A stretch of 64,000 nt of DNA from JADLDB01 sp040755835 (GTDB lineage Bacteria > Myxococcota > Myxococcia > Myxococcales > Myxococcaceae): the NCBI GenBank assembly GCA_040755835.1, contig JBFMAB010000013.1:1-64000 (forward strand). The letters run 5' to 3'. Shown here in pieces: positions 41,056 through 48,989 of the stretch (the first letter of the stretch is position 1; every line of letters begins with the position of its first letter). The translations under genes were made by a program, and so were the position numbers. The notes beneath the pieces are model-generated. The model worked only from the letters and a program-made list of their open reading frames with translations. It did not search any database and had not been told where the DNA came from.

Positions 41056-42236
41056 TGCAGGCCGAGGAGGCGCCTCGCGTCGGCGACGCATGAATCATCC
41101 TCCGGCCCGCGCTTGACGACTTCCCGGGCTTCGCGCTCGGACGCCGCGCGGTCACCGGACTTCGCCCACGCGAGCGCGAGGTTGTAACGCAAGCGGATGG
41201 CGCCGGGGTAGCGCTGCACCGCCGCGGCCAGGCGCTCGCGGGCCTCTGCCAGATCCGCCTTCGTGCCGGACTCGAGGAGCAGCACGCCCAGGTTGTTCGC
41301 CGGCTCCCAGCCGCCGCCCAGCTCGATTGCGCGCCGGTAGGCCACCTTCGCCGGCTCGGCGAGGCGGAGCGCGTCGTAGATGCAGCCGAGCTGGTGGTGG
41401 CAGCGCCAGTCGGTCGGCTTGAGCGCCAGGGCCTTCTGCGCGCAGCGCTCGGCGTCATCGAAGTCCTTGCGCATGACGGCCAGCGTCGCGGCGAAGCGCC
41501 AGGCGTCGGCGTCGCCGGGGGTGAGGGAGAGCTGACCGCGCACGTGCTCCGTCGCGGCCTTCACGTCGCCGCGCCGCAGCGCCAGCGCCGAGCGCCGCGC
41601 ACGGATGACCGCGACGTCGGGCAGGCGCTCCTGGGCGTTGGCGAGCACCTCGTCGGCGAGGCCCGGCTGTTTCGTCTCGACCAGGACGTCGGCCAGCGTC
41701 ACCACGGCGTCGACGTGCGACGGATCGTTCAGCACCGCGCGCGTCAGCATCGCGCCGGCGCCGTTCACGTCGCCGCTGCGGAAGGCCGCGACGGTCTCCA
41801 GCACCTGCACGTCCGTCTGGCCGGGCGCGAGCTGGTTGGCCTGGTGAAAGGCCGTTCGCGCCTCGCTCCACCGCGCGTCCTGCGCGAGCAGCCGGCCCAG
41901 GTTCGTCCACGCCGGGACGTAGCTGCGGTCGATCTGCACGGCCTTCTCGAGCCGCGCGAGCGCCTCCTTCTTCGCGCCCTTCACCTCGTCGGCCACGGCG
42001 CGGAAGGTGAGCGCCTCGACGCGCTGCGGGTGGCGGACGAGCACGGCGTCGAGCAGCTCGATGGCCTTGTCCGTCTTGCCCAGCACCAACGCGATGCGGG
42101 CGAGGCCGATCACGGGCAAGGGCGAGTGGCCCTGGTCGAGCTCGTGCGCGCGGCGGTACAACTCGGCGGCGCGGTCCACGTCCTTCCGGGCGAGGTAGTT
42201 CTCGGCTTCGGTCAGCAGCGGGGCGATGGTGATCAT
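41037..42236 (-). CDS. TPR-repeat protein
   Basis: A 399-residue protein made almost wholly of tetratricopeptide repeats, about ten helix pairs ('RAAELYRRAHELDQGHSPL', 'AWTNLGRLLAQDARWSEAR', 'AYRRAIELGGGWEPANNLGV' and others). No signal peptide or membrane helix, so a cytoplasmic scaffold or chaperone. ATG 42236 is preferred over an upstream TTG (42254). Its start lies 14 nt after the stop of the Ala/Gly-rich repeat protein gene, so the two form an operon and may work together, for example as cargo and chaperone; this is an inference. Confidence 0.88.
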   Translation of the reverse strand: MITIAPLLTEAENYLARKDVDRAAELYRRAHELDQGHSPLPVIGLARIALVLGKTDKAIELLDAVLVRHPQRVEALTFRAVADEVKGAKKEALARLEKAVQIDRSYVPAWTNLGRLLAQDARWSEARTAFHQANQLAPGQTDVQVLETVAAFRSGDVNGAGAMLTRAVLNDPSHVDAVVTLADVLVETKQPGLADEVLANAQERLPDVAVIRARRSALALRRGDVKAATEHVRGQLSLTPGDADAWRFAATLAVMRKDFDDAERCAQKALALKPTDWRCHHQLGCIYDALRLAEPAKVAYRRAIELGGGWEPANNLGVLLLESGTKADLAEARERLAAAVQRYPGAIRLRYNLALAWAKSGDRAASEREAREVVKRGPEDDSCVADARRLLGLHQGARR

Positions 42237-42250
42237 GGTGGCCTCGGTCC

Positions 42251-43567
42251 TCAAGCGGTGGCGGTGGCGGCGTCGGCGGAGAAGTCTTCGTCAGGCAGCG
42301 CGTCCGCCGCGCCCGCGCTCGTGGGCTGGGTGGTCGGCTTCGGCATGGCGCCGTCCAGGAGGGGCTTGAAGGTGTTCAGCAGCGCGGTGGCGTGCGAGCC
42401 GTCACCCTTGCCGCCGCCGAACAGCCCGGCGACCGCGCCGAAGATGCCGCCGAAGAAATCGGCAACACCCTTCGCGACGCCGCCCACGACGCTTCCGACG
42501 GCGCTCAGCACCCCCCCGACGATCGCCGCGCCGGCGCCGACGAGGCTCGAGACGGTGGAGCCGACGTCCTTGAAGTCGAGGGTGAAGTCGACCTTGAGGA
42601 ACGCGCCGACGCCGATCGCCGCGCCGAGGCCGGCCGAGAAGTGGAACTTCCCGTCGGCGTCGAGGCCCGCGTGGAACTCGGCTTTCGCGCCGACGCCGGC
42701 CCAGGCCTCCGCTTCGACGCCGTACTCGATGCCGGCGACGCCGCCCTTCGCGCTGAAGCCGGCGCGCGCGCCCGCGAAGGCGCCGGCCGAGCCCTGGATG
42801 ACGGCGGTGGGCGGATCGTAGGAGACGCCGACGTGTCCGGTGGCGACGGCGCCGGTGCCGGCCTCGGCTTCGGCGTCCGCGGTGCCCGTCACCAGGCCGC
42901 CCATGAGGTTGGCGTCGGCATGGGCTTCGGCGCGGGTACGGGCACCGACCTCCGCCATGCCCGCGGCGTCGGCGCCCTTCGTGTTGGCCATCACGTAGCC
43001 CTTCGCGCTCGCGTACAGCTCGGCGGAGACGGCGGCGTGGGCCCGGATGTCGCCGACGGGCGTGTGGAGGGCGCCTTTCGTCTTCGCGTAGACGCCGGCG
43101 GTCGCGCCGACGCTGCCTTCGGCGCCGACGCCGTCGGGACCCGCCCACGCGCGGCCGGTCGCAGTGGCCCGGGCGTACGCCTCCGCGTCGGCGGACGCGT
43201 CACCGGAGAAGCCCGCGCCCTCGAAGTGGCCTTCGGTGTGGGCGCGCTCGGAGACGCTGGCCGACTCCGACGCCTTCGTCTCGGCCTTCGGCACGAAGAG
43301 CTCGAACACCTTGCCGAGGATCGCGCCGAGGTCGAACAGCCCAGGGCTGCCCTGGCCCTGGCCGCCGCCGATCCCGAAGAGGTTGCCGAGGCCCCCGAAG
43401 AGGGCGGCGAACGGGTTCGTGTCGCCCTCGAAGGCGCCCACGGTGCTGCCCCGGGCGTGGTCCGCCTTCTTCAGGCAGTCCGGCGCGGCGTTGCCTTCGG
43501 CGTCGAAGCCCGGCGTGCCAATCCAGGCGAGCGCGGCTTCACGGTTGGTGATCTTCGGGTCGGACAC
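42251..43567 (-). CDS. Ala/Gly-rich repeat protein with glycine-zipper C-terminus
   Basis: A 438-residue protein I cannot assign to a family. The N-terminus ('SDPKITNREAALAWIG') lacks a signal peptide; residues about 50-95 are Gly/Phe-rich. Residues about 115-330 contain irregular alternating repeats rich in Ala, Gly and acidic residues (for example 'ASADAEAYARATATGRAWAG', 'AHADANLMGGLVTGTADAE', 'GVEAEAWAGVGAKAEFHAGL'), which look like a beta-solenoid or multi-stranded sheet. Residues about 345-400 form a glycine-zipper hydrophobic stretch ('GGVLSAVGSVVGGVAKGVAD') that could insert in a membrane. GTG 43567 is chosen because GAGGAG lies seven nt upstream. Such architecture occurs in pore-forming or polymorphic-toxin-like proteins; this is only a resemblance. 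Operon with the TPR gene. Confidence 0.75.
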   Translation of the reverse strand: MSDPKITNREAALAWIGTPGFDAEGNAAPDCLKKADHARGSTVGAFEGDTNPFAALFGGLGNLFGIGGGQGQGSPGLFDLGAILGKVFELFVPKAETKASESASVSERAHTEGHFEGAGFSGDASADAEAYARATATGRAWAGPDGVGAEGSVGATAGVYAKTKGALHTPVGDIRAHAAVSAELYASAKGYVMANTKGADAAGMAEVGARTRAEAHADANLMGGLVTGTADAEAEAGTGAVATGHVGVSYDPPTAVIQGSAGAFAGARAGFSAKGGVAGIEYGVEAEAWAGVGAKAEFHAGLDADGKFHFSAGLGAAIGVGAFLKVDFTLDFKDVGSTVSSLVGAGAAIVGGVLSAVGSVVGGVAKGVADFFGGIFGAVAGLFGGGKGDGSHATALLNTFKPLLDGAMPKPTTQPTSAGAADALPDEDFSADAATATA

Positions 43568-43703
43568 GGGCGGCTCCTCTGGGCTGCGGGTGGTGGCAGG
43601 GCGCAGTGCAGGCGGAGGGCCGATGTCCTCGTCGAGGCGGGGCGCGGGGTTAGCGGGCGGGGGGGTCGTCCCGGTGGACGTCGCGGCATCCCGGCAGCGG
43701 GAC

Positions 43704-44123
43704 TCACCCGCCGCGGGGCTGCGCGTCGAGCCAGCCCTGGAGGATGAGCGTGGCCGCGACCTGGTCGATGACCTCGCGCCGCTTCTGCCGGGACACGTCG
43801 CCCTCGAGCAGCACGCGCTGCGCGGCGACGGTGGTGAGGCGCTCGTCCTGGTAGATGACGGGGAGCGAGGAGGCCTTCGCAAGCGCATCGCCGAACTTGC
43901 GCGTGGCCACGGCACGCGGGCCCTCGGTGCCGTCCAGGTTGAGCGGCAGGCCGAGGATGAAGCGGTCGGCCTGGGTGTCCTTCGCCAGCTCGACCAGCGC
44001 GGCGAGGTCCTTCTTGAGGCTCTTCCGCTCCAGCGTCTTCAGGCCCTGAGCGGTGAGACCGAGCTCGTCGCTGACGGCGAGTCCGATGGTCTTGGTGCCC
44101 AGGTCGAGGCCGACGGCGCGCAT
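43704..44123 (-). CDS. ruvX: RuvX/YqgF Holliday-junction resolvase-like nuclease
   Basis: A 139-residue RNase H-fold protein of the YqgF/RuvX family, implicated in 16S rRNA 5' processing and Holliday-junction resolution. Motifs: 'VGLDLGTKTIGLAVSD' with the first catalytic Asp, 'FILGLPLNLDGTEGP', and 'IYQDERLTTVAAQRVLLEG' with the DERLTT signature, then a C-terminal Asp in 'VIDQVAATLILQGWL'. ATG 44123 is the natural start; the open frame extends upstream as a shadow. It is divergent from the compositionally different translocator-like gene, with 167 nt between starts. Confidence 0.95.
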   Translation of the reverse strand: MRAVGLDLGTKTIGLAVSDELGLTAQGLKTLERKSLKKDLAALVELAKDTQADRFILGLPLNLDGTEGPRAVATRKFGDALAKASSLPVIYQDERLTTVAAQRVLLEGDVSRQKRREVIDQVAATLILQGWLDAQPRGG

Positions 44124-44220
44124 GGAGATGCCCGTATACCGTCCACGGCGGGAGCCCGTCACGGCGGACGGTGGACTCGAGGTGTTCGAGCAACTCCGCG
44201 GGAACAGGAGCGGGCGACGC

Positions 44221-44236
44221 TGGCCCAACTCCTGCG
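44221..44236 (+). promoter_or_regulatory. Possible sigma54 promoter before the translocator-like gene
   Basis: TGGCCCAACTCCTGCG has GG (44222-44223) and GC (44234-44235) separated by exactly ten bases and matches about eight of twelve consensus positions. It lies 55 nt before the ATG at 44291. A short inverted repeat, GGTGG-AA-CCACC, follows at 44241-44252. The match is modest and could be chance in GC-rich DNA. Confidence 0.3.
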
Positions 44237-44290
44237 ATGCGGTGGAACCACCACTCGCCGCGCACGCGGCATTACCCCCCGGAGAGAACA

Positions 44291-45274
44291 ATGAGCGGTA
44301 GCACGAACGGAGTCTCTGGAAACGGCCCCTACGGTAACATTCACCTCCTTGAGATCGATGGTTTTATTCAGATCCAAACGGTTGACCAGAAGACTGCTCG
44401 GGTCGACCAATCCAGCACTCACAGTGACGGCCCCGCCGGGCCCAGCGGTCGGGCGGACGTTTCGAAAGAGCGCCACGAGGCTCTGCAGTCCGTTCTGACC
44501 AAGCCGCAGGGCCAGGGCTACGCCAAGGATCCGCTTGAGGACCTGAAGAACGACAAGGACTACACGAAGCTGGTGGCGGACATCGAGTTCTTCGAGTCCC
44601 TCATCCTTGGGTTCGCCCATATCGATCAGCAGTTCGGCGGGGCCTTCTGGTCGGGTCTCGGCGACGGGAAGCTCGACATGGGCAACATCACTGCCGCAGC
44701 CTCGGACCCGTGCGCGCCGGGCCATGAAGTCGCCAAGAAGCTGCTGGCGCGGCCGGACATGCTCCTGAAGCTCAAGGGCAGTGACGGGCTCTATTCGATG
44801 GCAAAGCTCGAAGAGGTCATCCAGGGGCTGAAGACCGACAAGAAGAGCAAGGAAGATCAAGCGCGAGCTGCGACTTCGTCTGTGCCACCTCGTTCGAGTG
44901 AGCCATCGACCGAGGCCACATCGAATCCGCCGCCCCAGACCCCTCCGAATCAATCGACTTCGACGGAGTCGAAGGCGTCCGAAATCAAGGTCGACATGGG
45001 ACAGGTCTCGGGGGGCGATCCGCTCAGCCGGTCGACTGAACGCCTGAGCAACGCACTGAGTTCGATCGAGACGCAGATCGACGACCTGATCGTGAAGATG
45101 GGCAAGGAGACAGATCCCGCCAAGCTGAAGCAACTCGAAGCTCAGCTGAACAAGCTCGAGCGGCTGCAGAGCATGTTCAGCAAGATCCTGGAACGCCTTC
45201 AGACGATGATTCAGAACATGGCACAGATGTACCACAAAATCCAGATGGCGGCCATTCAGAACATCGGGAGATAA
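44291..45274 (+). CDS. Putative type III secretion translocator/needle-like protein
   Basis: A 327-residue signal-less protein. Residues about 91-180 ('LVADIEFFESLILGFAHIDQ', 'GDGKLDMGNITAAASD', 'HEVAKKLLARPDMLLKLKGS', 'GLYSMAKLEEVIQGL') resemble the EF-hand-like repeat region of NolX/HrpF-type translocators (helix, D-G-K loop, helix, short 'sDGL' loop). A Ser/Pro/Thr-rich linker covers about 190-235. Residues about 245-327 form an amphipathic helical hairpin ('KMGKETDPAKLKQLEAQLNK') ending 'AAIQNIGR', like the DPxxL-centred hairpin and C-terminus of type III needle subunits. It differs from its neighbours in base use: AGA codons, TAA stop, more A/T. A TPR chaperone-like gene follows five nt later. 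Assignment is from pattern resemblance only. Confidence 0.5.
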   Translation: MSGSTNGVSGNGPYGNIHLLEIDGFIQIQTVDQKTARVDQSSTHSDGPAGPSGRADVSKERHEALQSVLTKPQGQGYAKDPLEDLKNDKDYTKLVADIEFFESLILGFAHIDQQFGGAFWSGLGDGKLDMGNITAAASDPCAPGHEVAKKLLARPDMLLKLKGSDGLYSMAKLEEVIQGLKTDKKSKEDQARAATSSVPPRSSEPSTEATSNPPPQTPPNQSTSTESKASEIKVDMGQVSGGDPLSRSTERLSNALSSIETQIDDLIVKMGKETDPAKLKQLEAQLNKLERLQSMFSKILERLQTMIQNMAQMYHKIQMAAIQNIGR

Positions 45275-45279
45275 TCGTC

Positions 45280-45663
45280 ATGAATCTCGCTCAGCAAATT
45301 GGCATGACCGCGGACGAGGCGGCATCCCTGGGGCGGCTCGCGGCAGACCTCATGGCCGCCGGCGATCCAGCAGGAGCATGCTTGCTCCTCGAGGGACTCA
45401 CCGTGCTGAATCCAGACGATGCGATGAACTGGGCTGCGTTGGGTGTCGCCCACCACGCCGCGGGAAACACGGAGCAGGCCGAGGCTTCCTACCGTGAGTG
45501 TCTCAAGCGTGATGCCGCCTGCGTTACGGCACTCGCATACCTGGGCGAGCTGTTGTTGGGGCGCGGCGAACCGGAAGGCCGAAAACTCGTTCAGACGGCC
45601 ATGGCCGACGTGACGTTCGCTGCCAGCGACGCCGGTCAGAGGCTCGCCCGGATTGCCAGGTAG
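45280..45663 (+). CDS. Small TPR protein resembling class II type III secretion chaperones
   Basis: A 127-residue protein of about three TPRs: 'AADLMAAGDPAGACLLLEGL', 'TVLNPDDAMNWAALGVAHHA' and 'GNTEQAEASYRECLKRDAAC'. The helix pattern and size resemble SycD/LcrH translocator chaperones and YscG-type needle chaperones, which bind hydrophobic export substrates before secretion. Its start lies five nt after the stop of the translocator-like gene, with GGGAG at about 45266-45270 as ribosome binding site. The pairing of a hydrophobic/coiled-coil protein with a small TPR partner supports a chaperone role; a generic TPR protein is the alternative. Confidence 0.6.
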   Translation: MNLAQQIGMTADEAASLGRLAADLMAAGDPAGACLLLEGLTVLNPDDAMNWAALGVAHHAAGNTEQAEASYRECLKRDAACVTALAYLGELLLGRGEPEGRKLVQTAMADVTFAASDAGQRLARIAR

Positions 45664-45682
45664 GCGAAGGCGGCAAACCACT

Positions 45683-45718
45683 GAAACCGTTCGGCGTCGG
45701 TTGGCGCCGATCGGTTTC
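45683..45718 (+). terminator. Hairpin terminator after the translocator/chaperone-like pair
   Basis: GAAACCGTTCGGCG (45683-45696) pairs with CGCCGATCGGTTTC (45705-45718) over 14 positions with one T-T mismatch and an eight-base loop, starting 20 nt after the stop codon. It closes the two-gene unit and separates it from the next gene. Confidence 0.65.
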
Positions 45719-45756
45719 GTCGCCTCCGGCAACCCATCGTTTCGGGAGGCGCCTTC

Positions 45757-46602
45757 ATGCGTCGAATGCTTCAGATCGTGGCGGTGTCGGGGGCAGTAGG
45801 CCTGTCGGCGCCGGCTTGGGCGTGTTCGAGGCACGCCGGTGGCTCAGTGGCAATCACCCTGGGCCAGTTTTTCCTTCGTTTCGGCCTGGCGCTCCCGTGC
45901 AGTACGTCCATCGAGGTGCGGTCCGATTCCGTCGTGCTGGCTCCCCCGCCCGTGTACGTACCGCCTGCGCCGGCGTACATGGCGCCGCCGGTGGTGATGG
46001 CGCCGCCGCCCGTCGCCTCCGTCGCGCCGCCGCCGGTGTACGAGCCCCCGCCGCCGCCCGTCGTCGCCGCGCCGCCGCCGCCGCCCATGGTGGCCGCGCC
46101 CGTGGCTGCAGCGCCGGTCGCGGCCGCAGCCTCCGTCAACGTGCGCGTGGAGAAGAAGGACCCGCCGCGTCCGGCGTTCCTCGGCCTCAAGTACCTCGGC
46201 GGTACCGCCGCGCTGGTCGACTGGAGCAGCGGCATGGACCTCAGCGGTCTCGGCTACGCGCACTCCATCGGCCTCGAGGGCCGCTTCAACCGCTGGCTCG
46301 CGCTGCGCAGCGACCTCGAGATGCGCTCGGACAGCCGCTCGTGGGATCTCCTCGGCGCGAAGCTGTGGGTGCCCACCGAGACCTTCAAGCCGTACGCGTC
46401 GGTGTCGCTCGCGATGAGCGAGGCGTACTCACAGCCCGGCAAGGTGCACTGGGGCGTCGTCGGCGCGGCGGGCATCGACATCTGGCTGGGCAAGCACTTC
46501 TTCATCGAGGCCGAGGCGCGCTACCGCGTCAGCCCCGGCGACTGCTGTCGCGCGGAGCCGCACCTCACCGGCCTCGTCGGCGCCGGCGTCGCGTTCTTCT
46601 AA
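45757..46602 (+). CDS. Outer-membrane beta-barrel protein with Pro-rich spacer
   Basis: A 281-residue exported protein. A signal peptide ends near 'APAWAC'. Residues about 65-125 are a Pro/Val/Ala-rich spacer (many 'APPPV' units). Residues about 135-281 look like an eight-stranded barrel of the OmpA/OprF N-terminal or porin-like type ('YAHSIGLEGRFNRWLALRSD', 'LWVPTETFKPYASVSLAMSE', 'FIEAEARYRV') ending in Phe-Phe, an outer-membrane sorting signal. The spacer before rather than after the barrel is unusual. Function unknown. Its stop overlaps that of the convergent M48 gene by four nt. Confidence 0.8.
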   Translation: MRRMLQIVAVSGAVGLSAPAWACSRHAGGSVAITLGQFFLRFGLALPCSTSIEVRSDSVVLAPPPVYVPPAPAYMAPPVVMAPPPVASVAPPPVYEPPPPPVVAAPPPPPMVAAPVAAAPVAAAASVNVRVEKKDPPRPAFLGLKYLGGTAALVDWSSGMDLSGLGYAHSIGLEGRFNRWLALRSDLEMRSDSRSWDLLGAKLWVPTETFKPYASVSLAMSEAYSQPGKVHWGVVGAAGIDIWLGKHFFIEAEARYRVSPGDCCRAEPHLTGLVGAGVAFF

Positions 46603-47759
46603 GGCGAAAAGCGGCGCGCGAACTCCACCCGCTCGCCGATGGGCGGGTGGCTCATGCCTTTCAAAACCAACCAGCGCGGTGGCTCGGGGTCCATCTTGTT
46701 CACCTGCGCCGCCTTGACCAGCATCGACGCGAAGGCCTGCGGGTCCTTCGTCAGCTCCATCGCGTAGCGATCTGCCGCCCACTCACGCCGCCGCGACACC
46801 CAGCCGCTCACCGGCCCGGCGGCGCTCATCGACAGGTCGAACACCAGGAGGATGAGCGGCAGCGTGCGGATGTCGGCGCGCTCGGTGATGCCGAACCAGC
46901 CGCGCTTCGCCGAGCGCCGGAACAGCCACTCCACGAGCCCGAGGAACGCGAAGAGCGACACCGTGGACAGCACGCGCGCCGGCCAGCGCGGTTCGTGCAC
47001 GTGCCCCGACTCGTGCGCCACCGCCGCGAGGATCTCGTCGTCAGTGAGGTTCTTCAAGAGCGCGTCGTTCAGCACGATGGTGCGCGTCGGCCCCGCGCCT
47101 GCGAAGTACGCCTGCAGCCGCACCGTGCGGCTCAGCGTCTCGTCGACCAGCACGTCCGCCACCTCGACGTCCGCTTGCTTCACCAGCGAGAGGATGCGCG
47201 CACGCAAGGGCCCGTCGGGCAGCGGCTTCTGCTCGACGTACAGACGGCTCCGGTACGGATCGAGCGCCGCGGACGCCGTCATCACCACCGACGCGACGAC
47301 GCCCATCACCCACCACCAGTGCGGGAGCCGCCGCGCCAGGCCGAACAGCCCGAACGCCAGCGACAGCACGGCCACCGCCGTGAAGAGGTGCGCCTTGAAC
47401 GAGTCGAGCGCGAACACCCACGGCGAGCTCGTGGCCAGCCCGTACTGGTGCTCGCGCACGAAGCCGAACCAGATGTCCGTCGGTAGCGTGACCAGGCTGA
47501 ACAGCGCGAAGAGGAGCAGCGCGAAGACGACCGTCGCGCCCCAGCCCGGCCCCTTCCACACCCGGTCCAACACGGCCGAGCGCCAGCGCGCGGTGAGGCG
47601 CACGGCGAGGCGGTGGAGCGGCACCGTCAGGAAGCGCACCACCAGCACCAGCACGAGCGGCCAGAGAATGGTGTCGACCGCTTCGAAGGCGTAGCGGGGC
47701 GCGTGGTACGCCTTCACCTCGGCGAGCTGCGACGCGGTGAAGATGGGCTCCCCGGACAC
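46599..47759 (-). CDS. M48-family membrane metalloprotease (Ste24/CAAX-type)
   Basis: A 386-residue integral membrane zinc protease. Several membrane helices lie in the N-terminal half; the zinc motif HESGH is at about residue 250 ('EILAAVAHESGHVHEPRWPA') and the third ligand is in 'RRREWAADRYAMEL' at about residue 325. A C-terminal 'SHPPIGERVEFARRF' is typical of Ste24-like M48 enzymes, which cleave membrane-associated proteins. Substrate in this organism is unknown. All catalytic residues are present. Confidence 0.93.
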   Translation of the reverse strand: MSGEPIFTASQLAEVKAYHAPRYAFEAVDTILWPLVLVLVVRFLTVPLHRLAVRLTARWRSAVLDRVWKGPGWGATVVFALLLFALFSLVTLPTDIWFGFVREHQYGLATSSPWVFALDSFKAHLFTAVAVLSLAFGLFGLARRLPHWWWVMGVVASVVMTASAALDPYRSRLYVEQKPLPDGPLRARILSLVKQADVEVADVLVDETLSRTVRLQAYFAGAGPTRTIVLNDALLKNLTDDEILAAVAHESGHVHEPRWPARVLSTVSLFAFLGLVEWLFRRSAKRGWFGITERADIRTLPLILLVFDLSMSAAGPVSGWVSRRREWAADRYAMELTKDPQAFASMLVKAAQVNKMDPEPPRWLVLKGMSHPPIGERVEFARRFSP

Positions 47760-47792
47760 GCGGCCGCGAGGCTACCTCACGACAGGCGTCCG

Positions 47793-48905
47793 TCAGCTGC
47801 CAGGCGGCGGGGACGGGGGCGTCTGTTCCTCGGCCCGGGCCTCTGCCAGCAGCAGCTCCTTCATGCGCTTGAGGCTCTCGCGCGTCTGCTCGACGAAGGG
47901 GCTGGACGAGCCGATGCGCTCGGCGGCCTCCAGCGTGCGCTCGTAGACGGTGATGGCCTTGGAGATCAGCACGCGGATCTTCTTGCGCAGCTCGGCGCGG
48001 TAGACATCCTGCTCGGCCTCCGAGAGCTCCGCGGGCGCCGGCGCGTGGACCATGTGGTCGTACATGTTCTCGTACAGGTTGCCGATGCGCTGGCCCGCGG
48101 CGGTGGCCCAGTAGCCGTTGCCGATGCGGATCGCTCTCAGGTAGTGCCCCTGCGCGGACAGGAGCAGCTCGGATTTGTACTCCAGGTCCTCGGCCAGCTT
48201 GTCGGTGTCCTTGCTGCCGTCGAGCTCGATGGACTCGTAGTGGAGGCGGAAGATCTCCCCGAGGAAGAACTGCGCCTGCGCGGGGAAGTAGTCGTCGACG
48301 AGCTCCTTGTCAGGCAGCTCGTTCCAGGTGTTCAGCACCCCGCGGAACGTCGACTCGGCCACGTCCGTCTGGCCGAGCTCGAGCTCGCACACGCCCTGCT
48401 GCACGCGCGCCTCGATGCGCCGATCGACCGGGAGATCACCGCGGTCGGCGATCGTCTTCAGTACTTCGATGGCGTCGGCGTAGCGCTCCGAGTGGTACAG
48501 CGTCTCGGCCACGCGGTACGAGGCGTCGAGCGCGTCGCCGGTGCCCTTCGCGGGATCGGCCAGCTCGCTGAAGCGAACCCACGCCTCGTCCCAGGCCTTC
48601 AACTTCTCGAGCGAGAGGCCCGCGTTGTACAGCGCCGCGCGGCGATGGCGGCTGTTCGGGTGGAAGTCGCAGATGCGGCCGAAGTAGCGCGCGGCCTGCG
48701 CGAAGTCCTCCGCCGCGAAGAAGCTGGTGCCCGCGGCGAAGAGCTCCTCGTCGTTCAGCTTGTCCAGCTCGAGATCGCCGGTGATGACGACCTCGTCGAA
48801 CGAGATCTCCTGGGCGTTGCCGGCGGAGCCGGCGCGTCCGTGCGCGCAGCCGGCCAGAGACGAGAAGGCGAGCGCGGCGACAATCGGGCTGAGCAGGTGG
48901 CGCAT
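47793..48905 (-). CDS. TPR lipoprotein
   Basis: A 370-residue lipoprotein with a clear lipobox (LAGC, about Cys19 from ATG 48905). The mature part is built of TPR-like helices ('LFAAGTSFFAAEDFAQAARY', 'FGRICDFHPNSRHRRAALYN', 'RVAETLYHSERYADAIEVLK'), similar to outer-membrane TPR lipoproteins that serve as assembly or docking factors. ATG 48905 is chosen because the signal peptide starts there. It lies 84 nt downstream of the second ArsA-like gene on the same strand, so it may be the last gene of that operon. Specific function unknown. Confidence 0.85.
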   Translation of the reverse strand: MRHLLSPIVAALAFSSLAGCAHGRAGSAGNAQEISFDEVVITGDLELDKLNDEELFAAGTSFFAAEDFAQAARYFGRICDFHPNSRHRRAALYNAGLSLEKLKAWDEAWVRFSELADPAKGTGDALDASYRVAETLYHSERYADAIEVLKTIADRGDLPVDRRIEARVQQGVCELELGQTDVAESTFRGVLNTWNELPDKELVDDYFPAQAQFFLGEIFRLHYESIELDGSKDTDKLAEDLEYKSELLLSAQGHYLRAIRIGNGYWATAAGQRIGNLYENMYDHMVHAPAPAELSEAEQDVYRAELRKKIRVLISKAITVYERTLEAAERIGSSSPFVEQTRESLKRMKELLLAEARAEEQTPPSPPPGS

Positions 48906-48989
48906 GGCGGCGAGGTCGCTCCCGGTGATTGGTTCCCGGCACGGACAGCCAGTGGACATCGCGGGTTCCGGCGTCAAGAGATGAAAAGC

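Noticed and set aside
44244..44249. GGAACC as part of a HrpL-type box before the translocator-like gene
   Set aside because: The second half, CCACNNA at 15-16 nt distance, is absent.
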